Source of the DNA: an uncultured Romboutsia sp.
Lineage (GTDB): Bacteria > Bacillota > Clostridia > Peptostreptococcales > Peptostreptococcaceae
Length of the DNA: 35,515 nt
Reading direction: 5' to 3'
Assembly (NCBI GenBank): GCA_937880075.1
Contig: CALFLM010000090.1
Location: 1 to 35,515 of the forward strand
The translations under genes were made by a program, and so were the position numbers. Of the stretch, positions 30,630 to 35,515 are shown piece by piece; position 1 is the first letter of the stretch; every line of letters begins with the position of its first letter. Below the pieces are notes generated by a model. It was not told the DNA's origin and did not search any database. It saw only the letters and a program-made list of their open reading frames with translations.

Positions 30630-32535
30630 ATGCTTCATTATCTAAAGGCTTTTTTAAAACTGCTAATAAAGCCATACCTACTAATGAACCAACTACTATT
30701 GCTACTAAATACATAATAGGATTTGTAACAACTGGTACAACAAATATTCCACCATGAGGTGCTCTAAGTGCTGCATTAAATAACATACTTAATGCTCCTG
30801 TAACTGCTGAACCTACAGCACAAGCTGGTATCACACGAAGTGGATCTGCTGCTGCAAAAGGTATTGCACCTTCAGTTATAAACGATAGCCCCATTACATA
30901 GTTTACTTTACCTGATTCTCTTTGTTCTTTAGTAAATCTATCTTTAAAGAATGTTGTACAAAGAGCTATCGCAAGTGGTGGTACCATACCTCCCGCCATT
31001 ACTGCTGCCATTATTTCATATTGGCCTGCATCAAGTGATGCCACACCAAATACATAAGCAGCTTTGTTTATAGGACCACCCATATCTATTGCCATCATAG
31101 CACCTAATACTAACCCAAGTAATACTTTTGAAGTTCCACCAAGACTTGCTAAGAAGTTAACCATTGCATTATTTATTGCGACAGTTGGAGGAAGTACTAT
31201 AAATGTCATTATTATACCAATTAAAAGCGTTCCAAATAGTGGGAATAATAATACTGGTTTTATACCCTCTAAAGACTGTGGAAGCTTACTAAATAACTTT
31301 TTAAGTCCTACAACTAAGTATCCTGCTAAGAAACCTGCTATTAAAGCACCTAAAAATCCTGCTCCACCATCTTTTGCTATAACACCACCAACAAATCCTA
31401 CAACCATAGCTGGTCTATCAGCAATTGAATAGGCTATATATCCAGCTAATACTGGTAGCATAAAGCTAAATGCTAAATCTCCAATACTTTTTAATGTAGC
31501 TGCAACTGGAGTATTTGAACCAAAGTTTGCTCCACCTACTTGACCAAGCATTGTATCTATTAAAAATGCTACAGCTATTAATATACCACCTGCAACAACA
31601 AATGGTAACATATTTGAAACACCATTCATTAAGTGTTTATATATTTTTCTACCAAAGCTTTCATTTTCATTATCTTCACTACTTGATACTGCATCACCAC
31701 TGTGATTATAAATTGGTGCATCACCTTTTGACGCTCTATCTATAAGTTCATCTGCCTTGTGTATACCATTGGCAACTTTAGTTATTATAACTTTCTTTCC
31801 ATTAAACCTTGCCATTTCAACATTTTTATCTGCTGCTACTATTATACAAGTTGCATTTTCTATTTCTTCTTTAGTTAATATATTTTTAGCTCCTGAAGAA
31901 CCGTTAGTTTCTACCTTTATAGATACTCCCTTTTTCTCTCCAGTCTTTGATAAGCTTTCTGCTGCCATGAAAGTATGGGCTATACCTGTTGGACAAGCTG
32001 TAACTGCAAGTACTGTAGGATATTTAGAATCAACTACTATTTCTTCTACTATAACTTCATTAGCTTCTTCTGGAAATTTCTCACTTTCTTTTTTATCTAT
32101 TAAAGCTATAAATTCTTCTACTGAAGTTGCATTTATTAAGCTATTTCTAAATTCTTCATCCATAAGTATTGTAGATAATCTTGATAATACTTCTAAATGA
32201 GTATCATTAGCCCCATCTGGTGCTGCTATCATAAAGAATAAGTGAGATAAGCTTCCATCAAAAGATTCGTAATCTATACCATCTTTTGATACACCTGCAG
32301 CTAAACAGGCTTTATCTACTGATTTAGTTTTTGCATGAGGTATTGCAACTCCTTCTCCTATTCCTGTTGTACTCATTTCTTCACGAGCTATTATTGCATT
32401 TTTATATTTTTCTTTATTGTTTAAATTTCCACTGTTTTCTACTAAATCTACCATTTTATCTATAGCTTCTATTTTAGTAGATGCTACTAGATTTAGTGTG
32501 ACAGATTTTTTATCTAATAAATCTGTTATTCTCAT
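30628..32535 (-). CDS. fruA: PTS fructose transporter, fused EIIA-EIIB-EIIC
   Basis: Imports fructose and phosphorylates it to fructose 1-phosphate. The order is EIIA (about 1-145, phospho-His H67 in VAIPHAKT), EIIB (about 172-270, phospho-Cys C181 in AVTACPTGIAHTF) and EIIC (about 285-630, multi-pass membrane domain with MAIDMGGPINKAAY and ITEGAIPFAAADP). I start at ATG 32535 (MRITDLLDKK), with AAGGGTG 6 nt upstream. The GTG at 32544 belongs to that ribosome binding site. It lies 41 bp after fruK, and the product of FruA is the substrate of FruK. The terminator overlaps its stop codon. Close mannose-type relatives exist, but the neighbouring fruK makes fructose the best call. Confidence 0.95.
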   Translation of the reverse strand: MRITDLLDKKSVTLNLVASTKIEAIDKMVDLVENSGNLNNKEKYKNAIIAREEMSTTGIGEGVAIPHAKTKSVDKACLAAGVSKDGIDYESFDGSLSHLFFMIAAPDGANDTHLEVLSRLSTILMDEEFRNSLINATSVEEFIALIDKKESEKFPEEANEVIVEEIVVDSKYPTVLAVTACPTGIAHTFMAAESLSKTGEKKGVSIKVETNGSSGAKNILTKEEIENATCIIVAADKNVEMARFNGKKVIITKVANGIHKADELIDRASKGDAPIYNHSGDAVSSSEDNENESFGRKIYKHLMNGVSNMLPFVVAGGILIAVAFLIDTMLGQVGGANFGSNTPVAATLKSIGDLAFSFMLPVLAGYIAYSIADRPAMVVGFVGGVIAKDGGAGFLGALIAGFLAGYLVVGLKKLFSKLPQSLEGIKPVLLFPLFGTLLIGIIMTFIVLPPTVAINNAMVNFLASLGGTSKVLLGLVLGAMMAIDMGGPINKAAYVFGVASLDAGQYEIMAAVMAGGMVPPLAIALCTTFFKDRFTKEQRESGKVNYVMGLSFITEGAIPFAAADPLRVIPACAVGSAVTGALSMLFNAALRAPHGGIFVVPVVTNPIMYLVAIVVGSLVGMALLAVLKKPLDNEA

Positions 32536-32576
32536 CTTAATCACCCTTCTATATTTTAAATTTATAATACATTATC

Positions 32577-33497
32577 TTATTTTATATTCTTAACTTCTAT
32601 CTCATTTACTAACATATCTATATAATCTTTGGTTGCTAAATCGTTTGAAAATGCTGTAGCACTTCCACATGCTGCACCTAATTTTAAGGCTTCTTCATAT
32701 TTATTAGTATTTAAGTACCCTGCTATAAATCCTGCAACCATAGAATCTCCTGCTCCTACAGAGTTTTTAACAGTTCCTTTTGGTACGTTACTTAAAAATA
32801 CCTCATTATTTTCTGTAAAAAGTAATGCACCATCTTTTCCCATAGATACTAATACATTTCTTGCTCCCATACATTGTAACTTCTTAGCATACTTAGCTAT
32901 ATCTTCTATATAATTTAACTTTACATTAAACATTTCTTCTAATTCATTATTGTTTGGTTTTATTAAAAAAGGATTATATTTTAATACATTTAATAATAAA
33001 TTTTTAGTTGCATCTACTACAATTTTTATATTTCTATCTTCTAATCTCTTCATTATATTTTCATATAACTTATCATCTAAAGTAGATGGTATGCTTCCTG
33101 CAAGTACTAATATATCATCATTTTTTAAATTATCTATTTTATCATAAAGTTTTTGTAAGTCTTCTTCTCTAATATTTGGACCTTTTCCATTTACTTCTGT
33201 TTCTTCATTACTTTTTATTTTTACATTTATTCTAGTAAATCCATTTGAAAGCTCTATAAAATCACAATTTAGATTTTTTTCAATTAAAGAATCTACTATA
33301 TATTTCCCAGTAAATCCACTTATAAATCCTAGTGCTGTATTTTTATAACCTAATTCGTTAAGTATATTACTTACATTTATACCCTTTCCACCAGGATATA
33401 TATTTTCTTTATTTACTCTATTTACACTACCTGAGTTTAAGTTATCTAGCTTTATAACATAGTCTATAGATGGGTTTAATGTTACTGTATATATCAT
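32577..33497 (-). CDS. fruK: 1-phosphofructokinase
   Basis: PfkB/ribokinase-fold kinase that phosphorylates fructose 1-phosphate to fructose 1,6-bisphosphate. It has TLNPSIDYVIKL at the N-terminus, GGKGINVS (36-43, substrate), IKPNNNELEEMF (about 179-190), and NSVGAGDSMVAGF (245-257) with the anion hole and catalytic Asp. The length of 306 is normal. Tagatose-6-phosphate kinase is close in sequence, but the adjacent fructose PTS settles it. ATG 33497 has GAGGAGG 7 nt upstream. It is first in the fruK-fruA transcript, with a cre-like site 42-55 bp before the start codon. Confidence 0.95.
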   Translation of the reverse strand: MIYTVTLNPSIDYVIKLDNLNSGSVNRVNKENIYPGGKGINVSNILNELGYKNTALGFISGFTGKYIVDSLIEKNLNCDFIELSNGFTRINVKIKSNEETEVNGKGPNIREEDLQKLYDKIDNLKNDDILVLAGSIPSTLDDKLYENIMKRLEDRNIKIVVDATKNLLLNVLKYNPFLIKPNNNELEEMFNVKLNYIEDIAKYAKKLQCMGARNVLVSMGKDGALLFTENNEVFLSNVPKGTVKNSVGAGDSMVAGFIAGYLNTNKYEEALKLGAACGSATAFSNDLATKDYIDMLVNEIEVKNIK

Positions 33498-33538
33498 CTA
33501 TTTTCCTCCTCGTGTTTCTTTATATTTATATAATAAGT

Positions 33539-33552
33539 TGAAAATGTTTTCC
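33539..33552. promoter_or_regulatory. cre-like site (CcpA) in front of fruK
   Basis: TGAAAATGTTTTCC is a 14-bp pseudo-palindrome close to the TGAAAACGTTTTCA type of catabolite-responsive element. It lies in the promoter region between the regulator's terminator and fruK, so carbon catabolite control of the operon is likely. Confidence 0.6.
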
Positions 33553-33564
33553 GTAAAAGTTAAA

Positions 33565-33592
33565 AAATTTCTCTTAGTTAAAAGAGAAATTT
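33565..33592 (-). terminator. Terminator between the PTS regulator and fruK
   Basis: AAATTTCTCTT (33565-33575) and AAGAGAAATTT (33582-33592) form a perfect 11-bp stem, followed on the minus strand by TTTAAC. It separates the regulator transcript from fruK-fruA, which needs its own promoter. Confidence 0.8.
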
Positions 33593-33635
33593 ACCTATAT
33601 TTATTATTCATTAATTTTTAATTTATATACTTTAA

Positions 33636-35399
33636 TTATTTAAATAATTTTATAAATTTTTCATAGCTTTTATTTTCACATATACTTATTACCTTGGCAA
33701 TAGAGTCTACCCTTTTGTATATATTTGAAAATACATCTTCATAATCTAGTATTTTCTCTTTATCTAAAGCAAGCATTATAACCAATCTTACTTTTCCTAC
33801 TTCCCAGGAAATAGGTTCTTTTAGTATTCCTATAGCTATTTTATTTTCATATATTTCTCCATTAGCACCATGAGGTATAGCTACCATATTTCCTATTTCT
33901 GTAGTTGCTATTATTTCTCTTTCAAAATATGATTGCCTCATAACATCATCTATATAACCCATTTCAACTAGCTTTTTAGACATTATGTCTATTACTTGCG
34001 AACGAGTTTTAGCTTCTATATCTTTGAAAAATAATTCACTACTAAATAAATTTTGTATATTTAAATCTATATAAACATTTTCTGTTTCTATATACTTTTC
34101 TATTAGTTTTATTTCCTTATCAGTAAGCATTGGAGATACTTTTATTACATTAATGTTGTCTAAATTTATTTCAACTGTAGATATTACAAAATCTATATCT
34201 AAAACATTTATATAATCTATTAAATATGAAGGAATCACTTTTATTATTTCTAGTCTTCCTTTAAATATATTTTCAAGCTTAGATTTTATTAGCATGGATG
34301 TACCTACACCAGAAGTACATACTATTATAGTTTTATATACCTTTTTTTCATCACTTTTATCAATTCTTTCAAGTGCTCCACCTATATGAAGTGCAATATT
34401 TCCAACTTCATCTTCACTTATATCCATGTTTAAATTTTTTTCTATTGTCTTTTTCGCTATTTTCCCAAGCTCAAATGCAAAAGGATATTTAAGCTTTATT
34501 TTCCTGGCAGTTATTTCATATTGATTTATACCTAAATCAGCTCTTTTGTATAAATTACATATATGATTAAATAAACACTCTTCAAATATTTTATCATGTG
34601 ATATATTTATAGATGTTGCGAGATTTAAATCTCTACAAAACTCTTTTATAGCTTTTCTTATTAAAAGTTGTTCGTCTTCAATTATAGGCTTTTCCTTTTT
34701 ACTTTTATAGTTTTTTATGTATTCTTTTATAAAATCTATTTGATTAGTATTATTTCTACTTAAATATAGACTTATATAGTTTACTATATTTTTAAACTCA
34801 TCATCTGTTAAAATCATATTTTCATAATTTAATGTATCTAGTAACATTTTCTTTATACTAAATAGATTCTCAATTATATTATGGTTTAAAAAGTCTTTTA
34901 TATTTAAACTATTATCAACTTTGTTTGAATAATTTATTATAAATTTGATTATATCTTCTTCTGATGTCTCTATATAAATTCCTTGTTTATGTTTTGAGCT
35001 TATTTTTAAATTATATTCATCTAATATTTTTTTAACTTCTTTTAAATCATTTTTAGCTGTTGAAAGACTTACATACATTGAGTCTGCTAAGTCCTCAAGC
35101 TTTATAGTATCTTTATCTGTAGAACTTATATTTATAATCTTCTTTATTATGTACTCAACTCTATCATAATCATATAAATCACTCGTTTTAATATCTATAT
35201 CATCAACATTTCCTTCTAGCTTATACCCTACACCTCTTATTGAAACAATTTCACCATTTTTAAGTTCTTTATTTATGTCCTTTATTTCATTTTGTATGGT
35301 TTTTGTAGAACACCCTATTTCTTGCGATAGTGCAAGACTACTTACAGGTTCTACTGAATTTAACAATATTTTTATAATATTTAATGCTCTTGTGTTCAT
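33636..35399 (-). CDS. PRD-containing PTS-regulated transcriptional activator (MtlR/ManR-like), 587 aa
   Basis: DNA-binding regulator whose activity is set by PTS phosphorylation. It has an N-terminal winged HTH (HTH_11, about 5-60) and a second HTH/Mga-like region (about 85-145). A weak PRD1 (about 165-225), a PRD2 (about 240-345, with H279 in CLFNHI and H338 in IALHIGGALER), an EIIB-like domain (Cys361 in VCTSGVGTSM) and an EIIA domain (H510 in VAIPHGANG) follow. PRD1 has Asn207 where a phosphorylatable His is expected. The DNA-binding start, not a CAT RNA-binding domain, says activator rather than antiterminator. ATG 35399 has AGGTG about 8 nt upstream. It lies directly before fruK-fruA and presumably senses fructose flux. 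Confidence 0.9.
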   Translation of the reverse strand: MNTRALNIIKILLNSVEPVSSLALSQEIGCSTKTIQNEIKDINKELKNGEIVSIRGVGYKLEGNVDDIDIKTSDLYDYDRVEYIIKKIINISSTDKDTIKLEDLADSMYVSLSTAKNDLKEVKKILDEYNLKISSKHKQGIYIETSEEDIIKFIINYSNKVDNSLNIKDFLNHNIIENLFSIKKMLLDTLNYENMILTDDEFKNIVNYISLYLSRNNTNQIDFIKEYIKNYKSKKEKPIIEDEQLLIRKAIKEFCRDLNLATSINISHDKIFEECLFNHICNLYKRADLGINQYEITARKIKLKYPFAFELGKIAKKTIEKNLNMDISEDEVGNIALHIGGALERIDKSDEKKVYKTIIVCTSGVGTSMLIKSKLENIFKGRLEIIKVIPSYLIDYINVLDIDFVISTVEINLDNINVIKVSPMLTDKEIKLIEKYIETENVYIDLNIQNLFSSELFFKDIEAKTRSQVIDIMSKKLVEMGYIDDVMRQSYFEREIIATTEIGNMVAIPHGANGEIYENKIAIGILKEPISWEVGKVRLVIMLALDKEKILDYEDVFSNIYKRVDSIAKVISICENKSYEKFIKLFK

Positions 35400-35445
35400 A
35401 GTTTACTTCACCTTTTGGTTGTATTTAAAGTATAATTCTGATTTA

Positions 35446-35475
35446 AATATACTCTATTTTTAATTTTTTTGTCAA
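35446..35475 (-). promoter_or_regulatory. Promoter of the PTS regulator gene
   Basis: On the minus strand the consensus TTGACA (35470-35475), 18 bp and TATATT (35446-35451) lie about 47 bp before the ATG. A second possible -10 box, TTATACT, follows a little downstream. Confidence 0.6.
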
Positions 35476-35515
35476 ATAATACAAATATTATAATAATAAA
35501 TAACTTCATTTAATC

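Noticed and set aside
33565..33592. Antiterminator (RAT) site for the regulator next to fruK
   Set aside because: The regulator starts with a DNA-binding HTH, not an RNA-binding CAT domain. The hairpin is simply placed after its own stop codon, so an ordinary terminator is the simpler reading.

Overview
The window is very AT-rich, with short AT-rich intergenic gaps, strong AGGAGG-type ribosome binding sites and many hairpin-plus-U-tract terminators. It carries an alpha/beta-type small acid-soluble spore protein and a queuosine-salvage operon of the kind described in Clostridioides difficile. Together these point to an anaerobic spore-forming Firmicute, most likely in the Peptostreptococcaceae (Clostridioides, Paraclostridium, Romboutsia group). 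The species cannot be fixed from the sequence alone. The content looks like ordinary chromosome with one decayed insertion sequence.

Layout. 1-1516: wreck of an IS1182-family element (minus), with an internal stop and at least three frameshifts, cut by the window edge. 1535-5077 (minus): a 60-residue unknown protein, a DHFR/RibD-like reductase, a C_GCAxxG_C_C redox-type protein and a MutS2 paralogue without an Smr domain. 5331-9179 (minus): an ABC ATPase and a giant FtsX permease. 9491-11671 (minus): nagA-nagB, with a degenerate GntR regulator still visible upstream and an old GntR-type operator before it. 11939-13279 (minus): a MATE transporter behind a leader with an intrinsic terminator. 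13734-15279 (plus): a SsuB/TauB-type ATPase and permease without a substrate-binding protein. 15521-15657: a strongly structured intergenic stretch of unknown class.

15779-18145 (minus) is the most coherent system. Nucleoside hydrolase queK, ECF S-component qrtT and radical-SAM lyase queL form a tight operon predicted to import queuosine, cleave it to queuine and convert that to preQ1. The operon is preceded by a preQ1-I riboswitch that can toggle a Shine-Dalgarno sequestering hairpin, so the pathway product would shut off its own salvage operon.

18625-22000: a VOC protein, a SASP, an ABC exporter half-transporter and a single-domain globin with a palindrome over its promoter. 22540-22709: tRNA-Ser(UGA) and tRNA-Asn(GUU). 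22842-26844: a DinG/Rad3-type helicase, a second MATE with a MerR-style 19-bp-spacer promoter and a small membrane protein. 26931-30441: SelO, DegV and a secreted SH3b-3D protein. 30628-35399 (minus): the fructose PTS locus (fruA, fruK and a PRD/EIIB/EIIA regulator) with a cre-like site before fruK. A family of intergenic repeats, starting AAAATTCGCTTCGCT and in the longer copies ending near CGTTGCTCAAAA, occurs in four gaps.
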